Shown here piece after piece: positions 16,131 to 24,254 of a stretch of 37,520 nucleotides of DNA (within the stretch, counting starts at the first letter, position 1; each line of letters begins with the position of its first letter). The position numbers and the translations under genes were made by a program. Origin of the DNA: Cytophagales bacterium (GTDB lineage Bacteria > Bacteroidota > Bacteroidia > Cytophagales > Cyclobacteriaceae); NCBI GenBank assembly GCA_022360875.1, contig JAKSBZ010000010.1, forward strand, positions 1 through 37,520, given 5' to 3'. The notes under the pieces were generated by a model, which saw only the letters and a program-made list of their open reading frames with translations, had not been told where the DNA came from and did no database searches.

Positions 16131-16635
16131 CGAACATATAGAGACCAAAAGCCTGCAGATCCGCGACAGGCTTTTGGCATTTTTTGATTTCCGGACTATT
16201 CGAACCGTTCATTGCTTTCTTTCCATTGCAAAACATAAGGAGATAAATACCTGGCCGATTATAAAAGCGCTTTCTGATAATGTTATTGCAGTTTCAAAGA
16301 GCAATTTTGAGCATAATACGCTAACGCATTTTGTGCTGGATGAGTCGGTGGTGCTGAAAGAAAACAGGTGGGGCATTCCCGAGCCGGTGCATGCCAGGCC
16401 TATTCATGAGCATAAAATTGATATGGTGCTCGTGCCGCTTCTGGCTTTCGACAAAAACGGTTTCCGCGTTGGGTACGGGAAAGGTTTTTATGATCGTTTT
16501 CTTAACAATTGCCGCGAGGACGTGTTGAAGGTGGGACTTTCCATGGAACCTCATATCGAAAAAATTTCCGATATAAGTGAACATGATGTGTCTTTGGATT
16601 TTTGTGTAACTCCGGGGAGAGTTTATGTATTTTAA
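16075..16635 (+). CDS. 5-formyltetrahydrofolate cyclo-ligase
   Basis: This ATP-dependent enzyme converts 5-formyl-THF to 5,10-methenyl-THF, recycling the storage folate. The 186 residues include an N-terminal K-x-E-x-R...KR motif, 'IPEP' at 101-104 and the signature phosphate-binding loop GYGKGFYDRF at 133-142. A C-terminal 'DISEHDVSLDFCVTP' block follows, equivalent to the family's 'E..D...D..VT'. ATG 16075 is selected because the family N-terminus starts just there; an earlier ATG would add ten unrelated residues. The gene begins 56 bases inside bshC in a different frame. The symbol (ygfA/fau/fthC) varies between organisms. Confidence 0.93.
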   Translation: MLKAEIRPHYLSKRRLLNDEHIETKSLQIRDRLLAFFDFRTIRTVHCFLSIAKHKEINTWPIIKALSDNVIAVSKSNFEHNTLTHFVLDESVVLKENRWGIPEPVHARPIHEHKIDMVLVPLLAFDKNGFRVGYGKGFYDRFLNNCREDVLKVGLSMEPHIEKISDISEHDVSLDFCVTPGRVYVF

Positions 16636-17054
16636 AAATATTGCGTATATTCACGCGACGATTTTTTATTTATTAAATAATATTTAATTTTTTTAAAGAC
16701 TTTCTCCTGGGAAGTTACAGTTTGATTTTTTATTAGCGCAGAGATTCTTGTTTCCTTAATGTTCTATTTTTTATGAATTTGCCAGGGAAAATTTTGCTGG
16801 TCAGGATTCTGGAAAGGTATGCGGATTTGGTTTTCATATTTAAAAAAGTGTCCTGTTCACTGAATTTATTAAATCCATTTGAGAGGTGGAAAGATGCAGT
16901 TATGAGCTCTTGTGATTGATGAAAGCTTGGGTTAATATCAAAGCAGAATTTTTTAAGCTTGTAATTTCTTTGCCCTTGTTTGGCTTATGCTGTGAAGGAT
17001 GTACAGTTCGGTACTGAGACAAAATGGTTTCTTATTTTATTCAATTTTTTTCGG
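16636..17054. other. 419-bp AT-rich intergenic region upstream of the T9SS cargo gene
   Basis: It is very AT-rich with no strong terminator after the cyclo-ligase gene. A 15-base AT palindrome (TTAAATAATATTTAA, 16673-16687) is present. A promoter-like TTTCTTTG (one mismatch to TAnnTTTG) lies near 16966-16973. A 48-codon open frame (16773-16919, beginning M-N-L-P-G-K) has no homology I recognise and no clear ribosome binding site, so I do not call it a gene. The rest appears to be untranslated leader. Confidence 0.5.
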
Positions 17055-20000
17055 ATGAAAGAAAAAGCACTTGGGAGAATCCTGATTTTGATTTTTATTA
17101 TCGCGGCAGGACAATGTGAGAATACGTTTGGCCAGAGTACATGCGAGCGGAGTTTTTTGCTGTACGAAACCTTTGGAAGTGAATATGATTTTGATGAGTA
17201 TGTCAGGCATCCGCATGTGGTGAACTACAAATTTGCCGATGACGATAAGACAAATAACTCCCATGGACCTTTGGGAGACGAAGGTTCTTATGCAGTGACC
17301 TACAATCCCTTCCTGGTGCACAAGGGGTTTCTTAAAAAATTGGACCATACTTCTGATGACTTAAGGGGAGGAATGCTGGTGGTGAATGCCAAAGGAACCT
17401 CGGAAGTGTTTTATAGAAGGACCGTTGTGGAAGCGCTGCCTGCCGATGAGCTTCAGGTGAGCTTTGCTTTGCTTGCATGGTCGGGAAGCAATATTGAATT
17501 CAGGATTCTGGATGCCGAGACAATGGAAATCATTGATTCGAAAAGCACAGGGAGGATTTCGAAATCTGAGTGGACCGAGCATAATTTCAAATTTCCTCCG
17601 ATTCTCCATAAAAAATATATTTTTGAACTGAAAAACATTACAACAGGAGCCGGCGGAAACGATTTTGCCATCGATGACGTTCGTATCGAGCAGCGCAATG
17701 TGCAGGTTCCAAAAGGATATCATTTTACGGGTGCGCAGGATAAAAATTGGGGCAATCCGAATAACTGGATATGCAATAATGAGCCGAATGATTCCGGGGA
17801 TGAAGTTTACATATACAGTGACTGTGAGATAACGACTAATGATTTCAAGGGAAAAGAATGGGGAAATATCAGACTGAGCGAGGGCAATCTCACCATCGTA
17901 AATGATGAAGGCAATAAAGTTTTCAGGCAGCAGGATGAGGCAAAGCTTATTGGGGAAGGACACACGCTTTTTATTCGTAACCAAAAGGGGAAATTTTACA
18001 TTGATTTAAAGCAAACGGAGAACCTTCATCTGGTTATAGAAAATTCGAAGAGTAATCTCATTTTTACCAATACAGAGTATGGCAAGCTCAGGTTGAAGAG
18101 TTTGACTCTTTCAGAGGACTTTGTTAAGCGCTTGAATCTGGAGCGGCTAGTTTTGGAGCTGGAAGACGGCCTATACTGGAAAAACGGTCTGCTGAAAGGG
18201 AAGGGGGGTGTAGACATAAACGGCGTTAGTATACCGGCAGGTGAAATTACGGGCAAAGTGGTGTTTTTGGCCCGGCGTGATGAAAGTGGCAAGGTGAAAA
18301 AGGCGCATCTTGTTTCTGTGCCTTCGAATATAAAGGCTTTGTTTGGGAGCTATAAAAAAATAAACAAAATTGAATTCGAATTCCAACAGTATATTGATAA
18401 TAAGAAAGATGAGTGGTATTCGCTGACTTCTCCGGTCATAGGAGGCAACTTGTCCGAATGGAAAAATCTGGGAGGAGCAAATGACGGGCTACTGGATATA
18501 AAAAGCAATAATTTGTATGTCTGGAAAGAAAATGGCTACGCTTCGCACGGTGAATGGGGGAATGGTTTTGTAGCGATCAATCCGGCAAGCGCGGCAACAG
18601 GGAAGGGACAGTGTTATTCGGTTCATTTAGCTTCCAGCAAAGGAGCTAAATCCTACCGTTTTTCTCATACAGGAAAAAAGTTTTCGGCAGGAGATGTGGA
18701 AATTGCCGTGACTAAAACGGCATCGTCAATACAAGGGCATATAAGCGGAATCAACCGGATAGGAAATCCATACTGGGCGCCGGTGTCGTGGGACAAAATT
18801 TACAGCCGGTCGGAGGTAAGGAATAACTTCTACCCGACAATATATATATGGGACGGAGCGCATGGCGTTTTTCACTATTACCAGGCTTCCGGCAGTTTGA
18901 ATGATCCGAAGGATATTGCTATTCGCCAGGGATTGTCAAGCAATGAGTCCGTTTTCAACGGAGTGATACCGGAAGGGCGCGGTTTCTTTGTGGTAATGAA
19001 GCCGACATCTTCGGCAAGCGCCCTTAAGCTGAAAGAAAGCGACAAAATATTTACAAAAAAACCAGGCAGCGCGCGCAAGTCGGGGAAAGTGCAGCCTAAC
19101 CATTTGCTGCTGGAATTAACCAATACAAAAAGCCATGACAAAGACCGCGTATTGCTGGCTTTCAGAGAAGGTTCGTCTGTTCAGAAAGACGAGTGGGATG
19201 CTTCGAAGAACAACACTGCGAAGTATATTATTTTTTCATCTATCCTCAGCGATGAAGATGTTGCGATAGACACTAGGCCTGTGAAGGCGGGGAGCAATAA
19301 ATTCTCTTATCCTTTGCGTACATGGGTTGCCAATAAAGGTACATACGAAATCAGCATTCCCAAAGGATACGGCGTTCCCGGAAACATGAAATGTATGCTT
19401 ACTGACCTTAAGTCAGGAAAAACAGTTGAGCTGGTCCAGGGGGAGAAGGGCTATGTGTTCGATTATCAATATGAGCCTTCCGGAAAGCGCTTTGAGATCA
19501 ATCTTCAGCTCGAGAGCGTGAATATTCACGGAATAGTCAAGGGATATACCGGAGCTCCGTATAAAGACATGAAGCTTTGCTGGAAAAACGAGGCGGGAAT
19601 GAAATATTTCAGCACGAATGAGAATGGCGAGTTTTCCGGTCAGGTGCTCAAAACCAAAGGGCAGCTGGATTTGAATTTTTCTTATCCTGAAATTCCGAGT
19701 GCATCATATTCCATTTTCGATCAGCTGGCTTTCATTCGGCATGCCGAGGGGCAGGAAAAACTGGCGTTGCCGCTTGTGGCGGATATGAATAATGACGGCA
19801 AATTGAATGAGCTGGATTTGGAAGAAATTGGCCGCCTGACGGTTATGGAGACAACTGATGCGCCTTGGATGACGCTTAATTCCAGAGGAGAAAATCAGCC
19901 TTATTACCGATTAACCGAAAGTTCGCTCACCGGCGAGTTGAACTTTGTTGTGGCGCCTAAAGGTGATCTTGATGTCGACAAGGGCGGAGAGCAAGAGCAG

Positions 20001-20651
20001 CGGGATGAGCTGAAATTGCACACTGAATTTCGGGATGAAGGAGAAAGCTGGAGTCTGGAGCTTAGCGCAGACCGGGCCGAATGGCTTAACGGTATCCAGG
20101 GCGCGATTAATATTCCTAACGGTTTTGCTGTCGAGCAGGTGAACAGCACCTTGGACAATTTACGCATAAACTCTGAACAGCTTCGTTCGGGTGAATTGCT
20201 GTTTAGTTGGGTGGATGCTAAAGGAAACCCGAAAGAGTTTCAACGGAACAAAGCATTTTTAAGCCTGAAGTTGACACACGACGGCTCCGGCATTGAAGAG
20301 GCGGATGTTGATTTGACTTCTGTAAAAATTGCATCGGAGGCATCTGCGAGAGGCAATAAACGGCTAAACGTGCTTTATGAAAAACTAAAAATAAATCAGG
20401 TTTTAGGATTTGAGTCTGCTAACAATAAAATCTTTAATGTTTACCCAACCTTTGTGAGCGATCAGCTGACAATTGAATCCGATATTGCTGCTTACACGTG
20501 CAGCCTGTACAATATTGAAGGAGGCCTTGTGTATTCTAAAAATGCTGGAAAAAAAGAGCTGATCAATTTATCAAACTTAAGCGAAGGAATTTATCTGCTG
20601 AAAATTCAGTGGCAGGGTGAGCAGTTGATTCATAGAATAGTAAAAAAATAG
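17055..20651 (+). CDS. Large secreted multidomain protein with type IX secretion C-terminal sorting domain
   Basis: This is a 1198-residue secreted protein. A signal peptide spans 1 to about 27 (ending NTFGQ). The N-terminal beta-sandwich resembles the concanavalin/MAM-like modules of gliding-bacteria surface proteins ('SHGPLGDEGSYAV', then 'FAIDDVRIE' near 210-220). A long middle part of beta-structure follows, starting with 'W-G-N-P-N-N-W', typical of adhesin-like T9SS cargo. A carboxypeptidase-regulatory-like fold appears at about 825-895. One perfect dockerin/EF-hand calcium loop is seen at D910-x-N912-x-D914-G-x-L-N918-x-x-D921, then a possible cohesin-like domain (about 985-1095). The last 75 residues form a T9SS type A domain ('NVYPTFVSDQLTIES...LYNIEGGLVYS...LSEGIYLLKI...HRIVKK'). 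The start is ATG 17055; the longer frame lacks a signal peptide at its N-terminus. Function beyond surface display is unknown. Confidence 0.85.
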   Translation: MKEKALGRILILIFIIAAGQCENTFGQSTCERSFLLYETFGSEYDFDEYVRHPHVVNYKFADDDKTNNSHGPLGDEGSYAVTYNPFLVHKGFLKKLDHTSDDLRGGMLVVNAKGTSEVFYRRTVVEALPADELQVSFALLAWSGSNIEFRILDAETMEIIDSKSTGRISKSEWTEHNFKFPPILHKKYIFELKNITTGAGGNDFAIDDVRIEQRNVQVPKGYHFTGAQDKNWGNPNNWICNNEPNDSGDEVYIYSDCEITTNDFKGKEWGNIRLSEGNLTIVNDEGNKVFRQQDEAKLIGEGHTLFIRNQKGKFYIDLKQTENLHLVIENSKSNLIFTNTEYGKLRLKSLTLSEDFVKRLNLERLVLELEDGLYWKNGLLKGKGGVDINGVSIPAGEITGKVVFLARRDESGKVKKAHLVSVPSNIKALFGSYKKINKIEFEFQQYIDNKKDEWYSLTSPVIGGNLSEWKNLGGANDGLLDIKSNNLYVWKENGYASHGEWGNGFVAINPASAATGKGQCYSVHLASSKGAKSYRFSHTGKKFSAGDVEIAVTKTASSIQGHISGINRIGNPYWAPVSWDKIYSRSEVRNNFYPTIYIWDGAHGVFHYYQASGSLNDPKDIAIRQGLSSNESVFNGVIPEGRGFFVVMKPTSSASALKLKESDKIFTKKPGSARKSGKVQPNHLLLELTNTKSHDKDRVLLAFREGSSVQKDEWDASKNNTAKYIIFSSILSDEDVAIDTRPVKAGSNKFSYPLRTWVANKGTYEISIPKGYGVPGNMKCMLTDLKSGKTVELVQGEKGYVFDYQYEPSGKRFEINLQLESVNIHGIVKGYTGAPYKDMKLCWKNEAGMKYFSTNENGEFSGQVLKTKGQLDLNFSYPEIPSASYSIFDQLAFIRHAEGQEKLALPLVADMNNDGKLNELDLEEIGRLTVMETTDAPWMTLNSRGENQPYYRLTESSLTGELNFVVAPKGDLDVDKGGEQEQRDELKLHTEFRDEGESWSLELSADRAEWLNGIQGAINIPNGFAVEQVNSTLDNLRINSEQLRSGELLFSWVDAKGNPKEFQRNKAFLSLKLTHDGSGIEEADVDLTSVKIASEASARGNKRLNVLYEKLKINQVLGFESANNKIFNVYPTFVSDQLTIESDIAAYTCSLYNIEGGLVYSKNAGKKELINLSNLSEGIYLLKIQWQGEQLIHRIVKK

Positions 20652-20672
20652 ACGGGAATTGAAGTTATCGAG

Positions 20673-20942
20673 ATGAGAAGGAAAGGATTATTTTTTTTGT
20701 TGACCTTATTGCTTAGTGTGAAATCTATAGGCCAGCCGCGGCCAGCCGCGGAAGATTCTAAGGCCAAAAGTGCAAGAATGGCCGCTTCGAATCCTTTTAT
20801 CGGCGGACCATTTGGGCCATGCGGTATTCGTCCTTGCCCTGAAAACGTGCCGATAGACAAAGGTGTTCTGTTGCTTTTTGCCGGGGGCTTGTTGTTGGGA
20901 GCTTCGGTTTTGCGAAAATTCCAAATGATGAAAAAAGCTTGA
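20673..20942 (+). CDS. Small PID-CTERM-like envelope protein
   Basis: This 89-residue protein has an N-terminal signal peptide (about 1-21, ending KSIGQ). A short Pro/Gly/Cys-containing middle follows (NPFIGGPFGPCGIRPCPENV). The C-terminal tripartite tail has PID, a hydrophobic stretch (GVLLLFAGGLLLGASVL) and a basic end (RKFQMMKK). That tail matches the PID-CTERM sorting signal of Bacteroidota, thought to be processed by an exosortase-like system. It starts 21 bases after the T9SS cargo gene and is probably co-transcribed with it. An exact 10-base tandem duplication (20731-20750) sits at the signal peptide boundary. Confidence 0.75.
   Translation: MRRKGLFFLLTLLLSVKSIGQPRPAAEDSKAKSARMAASNPFIGGPFGPCGIRPCPENVPIDKGVLLLFAGGLLLGASVLRKFQMMKKA
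20731..20750. repeat. Perfect 10-bp tandem repeat in the PID-CTERM gene
   Basis: GCCAGCCGCG occurs twice in succession. The unit length is not a multiple of three, so gain or loss of one copy would shift the frame between the signal peptide and the C-terminal tail. Confidence 0.9.
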
Positions 20943-21005
20943 AACCAACTGAGAGGAGTTTCGGGCAGTCAAGAATGTCTTTTGAGTGTTTCGATTAACG
21001 CTCAC

Positions 21006-22547
21006 TTATATAGCTGTTCTTGAGGCTAGAAGGCCGGTTTGCTGGTCGAGAGAAAAGTTGATCGGCAAAACCAGCCGCACTTTTACCGGATGACCTTGCG
21101 ATAAGCCCGGATTCCACTTTGGCGAGCTTTTTAGTACTGAGATGGCTTCTTGGTCAAGCTCTTTGCTCAAACCTTTCAGTATTCGGATGTGGTCGATAGT
21201 ACCATCTTCTTCAACTACAAATTCTGCGAGCACTTTGCCTTCAATATGTTTGTCTCTGGCTTCCTGAGGGTAATCGATCTGGCGCTGGGCCCATTGGTAA
21301 AAGGCTTCCAGGCCGCCGTGTTTAAAACTCGGTGACTGGTCGGCTTTTGTAAAAATGGTGTTGTTGCACACTTTCTGCAAGTCGGCGAAGCGCAGCTGAC
21401 GGTCGCCCGGCACAAAAGGCGTTTGGTTTTGATCGCCTTTGGCCAGCTGAATTTCCAGCACGCCTTTTTTTCCGAATCTTTTCCCTTTCAGAAGGCGGTA
21501 AGCTTTTAGAATGTAGCCTTTTTGGTTTACTTCCTCCAGCATTTTTTCGGGGTCGTATTCGTCCATCGGAATTCGCTTGGTAAGCGACTGCGGGTCTAGC
21601 CATGCGTCCGAAAGCTTGGCCTGGGAGGTTGTTTGCTGCATAAGCCCCTGCTGACAGCTTATCATGGCAAGCATGAGCAAAGACAGCGGCAACACCAGTG
21701 CATATTTGTACTTTTTGATGCTTTTCGATTTGTGCATCATTTCGATGCGCTGCAGCACCAGCGACTTGTTGAAGTAGCTGGCAAGTTGCAGGTCAAACGT
21801 ACGGAACAACTGCTTAACCAAAAGCTGCGCATATCCTTCTGAATCGTCTTTTTTTCTAAGCGCTTGCGCGTCGGCAAGGTATTCATGGTTTTGGGCAATA
21901 GCCTTGCGGATGAGCCACACAAAAGGATTGAACCAAAAAACAATGCACATGAGTTCAGCAAAAAAACGGTCGTAAGTATGCTTCTGCCTGATGTGGCCCA
22001 GCTCGTGAAGATAAATCTGACGTCGTTCCTTGTCGGAAAGCCCTTCAAGCTTTTTGTCATTCCAAAACAAATAATTTTTGAAAGAAAAAACGGAAGCGTC
22101 TCCTTCTAGCGGGACAAGGTAGTAGTTGTTTTTTTTCTGAATATCGGGCGCATAGTTGCGTATCAGGTCATGAATCGAAAGGTATTGTTCGGCCAGGCGG
22201 AATCCCAGCAAAGAAGCCACAACGATGTAAAAAATAAGAAAAAGTGAATGGCACGAAATTTCCATCCTGAGCGGCGCATTGCCGTAGTCTGCGTATGCGT
22301 TGAAAGAAAGCTCGGGAAGAAAATGGATAAAGCTTTGGCTGATTTCCTGCTCGGTGGGCGGGAAGAAAAAATTGTACAGTTCCACCCACGAAAACAGAGG
22401 CAGAAGAATGGATACGGCCAGCGCTCCCAGAAGATAATAGCGGTTGAAAGTGAGTGCTTTTTCGTGGCTGAAAAATTTCCTGAAAAAAGCAAAGGTCAGA
22501 AACAGGCAACTGACTGAGGCAAGGAAGTAGGTGAGCAACTCTTTCAT
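21006..22547 (-). CDS. BlaR1-type M56 membrane metallopeptidase with C-terminal TonB domain
   Basis: This 513-residue protein has membrane helices near 5-22, 38-56 and 100-118, then the cytoplasmic zinc peptidase with HELGH at 181-185 and the third ligand region NHEYLADAQAL (E222). A further helix lies at 283-297. The periplasmic tail has no penicillin-binding sensor domain. It ends instead in a TonB C-terminal fold (about 412-498: 'YPQEARDKHIEGKVLAEFVVEEDGTIDHIRILKGLSKELDQEAI'). In classic systems the peptidase is activated by a signal and inactivates the BlaI repressor. The TonB-like tail suggests an envelope signal other than beta-lactam. It follows the blaI-like gene with a 63-bp gap. Confidence 0.9.
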   Translation of the reverse strand: MKELLTYFLASVSCLFLTFAFFRKFFSHEKALTFNRYYLLGALAVSILLPLFSWVELYNFFFPPTEQEISQSFIHFLPELSFNAYADYGNAPLRMEISCHSLFLIFYIVVASLLGFRLAEQYLSIHDLIRNYAPDIQKKNNYYLVPLEGDASVFSFKNYLFWNDKKLEGLSDKERRQIYLHELGHIRQKHTYDRFFAELMCIVFWFNPFVWLIRKAIAQNHEYLADAQALRKKDDSEGYAQLLVKQLFRTFDLQLASYFNKSLVLQRIEMMHKSKSIKKYKYALVLPLSLLMLAMISCQQGLMQQTTSQAKLSDAWLDPQSLTKRIPMDEYDPEKMLEEVNQKGYILKAYRLLKGKRFGKKGVLEIQLAKGDQNQTPFVPGDRQLRFADLQKVCNNTIFTKADQSPSFKHGGLEAFYQWAQRQIDYPQEARDKHIEGKVLAEFVVEEDGTIDHIRILKGLSKELDQEAISVLKSSPKWNPGLSQGHPVKVRLVLPINFSLDQQTGLLASRTAI

Positions 22548-22610
22548 CGGCTTGGGGTTTTGTGAATCGGGCAGGAGCCTCTTTGTGGAATCTTCCTGGG
22601 CTGGGACAGA

Positions 22611-22976
22611 CTATTCTGCTTGTCCGTCTTTTACATGTTTCATAAGTTCTTCCATGTCGGTTACATCAAGGTCGTTTTCTTTTACAAAAAAGGAAACCAG
22701 TTTGTTGAATGACCCTTCGAAATAACTGCCTACAAAATTTTTGATATAAAAATTGCTGTAAGTTGATTTGGATATAATCGGGTAATATTCGTGCGTTTTT
22801 CCGTAGGCGCGGTGTTTTACAAATTCTTTTTTTTCAAGAATCCGGATAATTGTCGAAACAGTGTTGTAAGCAGGTTTAGGTTCGGGCATGTGGGCTATCA
22901 CGTCTTTTACGACGCCTTTTTTTATTTTCCACAAAATCTGCATTACTTGGTCTTCAGCTTTGGTGAGTTGTTTCAT
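22611..22976 (-). CDS. BlaI/MecI/CopY-family transcriptional repressor
   Basis: This 121-residue winged-helix repressor starts at ATG 22976. The N-terminal DNA-binding domain (about 1-75) has the family pattern 'LTKAEDQVMQILWKIKKGVVKDVIAHMPEPKPAYNTVSTIIRILEKKEFVKH'. The C-terminal part (about 80-121) is the dimerisation region, which is also where the partner peptidase usually cleaves. An upstream reading of 18 extra residues was rejected because it would run into the promoter. The promoter carries two AACTA-N6-TAGTT sites, so it is probably autoregulated and derepressed through the adjacent M56 peptidase. Confidence 0.93.
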   Translation of the reverse strand: MKQLTKAEDQVMQILWKIKKGVVKDVIAHMPEPKPAYNTVSTIIRILEKKEFVKHRAYGKTHEYYPIISKSTYSNFYIKNFVGSYFEGSFNKLVSFFVKENDLDVTDMEELMKHVKDGQAE

Positions 22977-23000
22977 GGTTAAAATAATTGTGTTGTTTAC

Positions 23001-23031
23001 CAAAAATAGAACTATTCGATTAGTTTCCAAA
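23001..23031 (-). promoter_or_regulatory. Promoter of the blaI-blaR1-like operon (-33 and -7)
   Basis: Read on the minus strand: TTTG (bases 23031-23028), a 19-bp spacer, then TATTTTTG (23008-23001). This matches the Bacteroidota consensus TTTG-N19-TAnnTTTG. Transcription would begin near 22994, about 18 bases before the ATG. It is the best-formed promoter in the window. Confidence 0.75.
23010..23025. promoter_or_regulatory. BlaI-type operator 1
   Basis: AACTATTCGATTAGTT is a dyad with perfect AACTA/TAGTT arms lying inside the -33/-7 spacer. Binding would block RNA polymerase. Confidence 0.6.
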
Positions 23032-23045
23032 CTACTCCGTTAGTT
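23030..23045. promoter_or_regulatory. BlaI-type operator 2
   Basis: AACTACTCCGTTAGTT has the same arms and N6 spacer as operator 1. It is displaced by exactly 20 bp (two helical turns) and overlaps the -33 element. Confidence 0.6.
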
Positions 23046-23310
23046 TATTTATGCCATTGTTTTTTTTCGCTTAAGTGGGCAGGTCAATTTTCTTTCAAAA
23101 TTCTTTTCCGAAAACTGAATTTCGGAAGAAAAGAGTTTTGTTGCCTTTAGATTTTTTTCCTTGACGAATAATTTCTTTTTTTTGTAAAATAATTGTTTTG
23201 GACTTTGAAAGTCGGCAATTTTTGGAAAAGGAACGGATTGTTTTTTTTAAGGATGAGTAGATGTTTTTTATCCTTTTGAAGACAGATCAGCATAAAGAAA
23301 GATATAGAAA
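23046..23310. other. Divergent blaI/trxB intergenic region
   Basis: Together with the blaI promoter this gap between start codons is 334 bp. It holds a perfect 8-bp inverted repeat (TTCCGAAA-N6-TTTCGGAA, 23106-23127) of unknown role. A TAnnTTTG-like box with one mismatch (TCCTTTTG, 23271-23278) lies about 33 bases before trxB. The rest is T-rich and shows no gene. Confidence 0.45.
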
Positions 23311-24252
23311 ATGACTCAGGAAAATGTAGATGTATTAATTTTGGGTTCAGGGCCTGCGGGCTATACCGCGGCTGTGTATGCCTCGAGGGCGAATTTGAAT
23401 CCTGTATTGTATCAGGGCGGCCAGCCGGGCGGCCAGCTGACTATTACAAACGATGTGGAAAATTTCCCGGGCTATCCCGAAGGAGTAAACGGGCCGGAAA
23501 TGATGATGGATTTTCAGAATCAAGCGCAGCGCTTCGGAACCGACGTGCGCACTGGACTGGCAACTCAGGTCGATTTTTCAAGTTATCCGTATAAAGTGGT
23601 TATCGATGGCCAGCACGAAATTACGGCAAAGTCTGTGATTATTTCTACCGGAGCTTCAGCCAAGTGGCTTGGCTTGCCTTCGGAAGATAAATATAACGGA
23701 CGCGGCGTATCGGCTTGTGCGGTATGCGACGGGTTCTTTTACCGCGGGCAGGATGTGGCCGTAGTAGGCGCAGGCGATACGGCTTGTGAGGAAGCGACGT
23801 ATTTGTCGAAACTGTGCAACAAAGTGTACATGCTAGTGCGCAGAGATGAAATGAGAGCTTCGAAGATTATGCAGGCGCGCGTTATGAATACCAAAAACAT
23901 TGAGGTGTTTTGGGATACTGAAACGGATGAAATTTTGGGAGATGAAAACGGGGTGAACGCTGTCCGCATAAAGAACAAAAAAAACGGAGAGACTCGGGAG
24001 ATTCCGGTAACAGGTTTTTTCGTGGCGATTGGGCATAAGCCAAATTCGGATATCTTCAAAGGATATTTGGACATGGACGAAGCAGGATATTTGCTTACTA
24101 AGCCCGACAGCACCGCAACGAACATCGAGGGTGTTTTTGCCGCCGGCGATATCCAGGACAAAAATTACCGGCAGGCCGTTACGGCAGCGGGAACAGGATG
24201 CATGGCTGCGCTGGAAGCAGAAAGATATTTGGCTGAAAAAGAATTAGCATAG
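23311..24252 (+). CDS. trxB: Thioredoxin-disulfide reductase
   Basis: TrxB is an FAD/NADPH flavoenzyme that reduces thioredoxin. The 313 residues include the FAD motif GSGPAG (12-17), 'GGQPGGQLT' and the redox disulfide C136-A-V-C139. The NADPH fold has GAGDTACEEA and 'VRRDEMRASK' (175-186), and the C-terminal FAD block has 'VFAAGDI'. The CxxC pair shows it is a true thioredoxin reductase and not the bacilliredoxin reductase YpdA/Bdr, which lacks it. It opens a likely operon with the M23 peptidase (2-bp gap) and bshB1 (11-bp gap), linking two thiol-redox genes. Confidence 0.97.
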   Translation: MTQENVDVLILGSGPAGYTAAVYASRANLNPVLYQGGQPGGQLTITNDVENFPGYPEGVNGPEMMMDFQNQAQRFGTDVRTGLATQVDFSSYPYKVVIDGQHEITAKSVIISTGASAKWLGLPSEDKYNGRGVSACAVCDGFFYRGQDVAVVGAGDTACEEATYLSKLCNKVYMLVRRDEMRASKIMQARVMNTKNIEVFWDTETDEILGDENGVNAVRIKNKKNGETREIPVTGFFVAIGHKPNSDIFKGYLDMDEAGYLLTKPDSTATNIEGVFAAGDIQDKNYRQAVTAAGTGCMAALEAERYLAEKELA

Positions 24253-24254
24253 TA

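Noticed and set aside
16773..16919. A 48-codon open frame before the T9SS cargo gene
   Set aside because: It has no family resemblance, no clear ribosome binding site and no promoter box; the AT-rich region can yield it by chance.
20984..21003. A 7-bp hairpin between the convergent PID-CTERM and blaR1-like genes
   Set aside because: It has no T run on either side, so I do not call it a terminator.
23311..24252. Possible bacilliredoxin reductase (YpdA/Bdr), given the bacillithiol genes nearby
   Set aside because: The CAVC redox pair and thioredoxin-reductase spacing are intact, which Bdr lacks.
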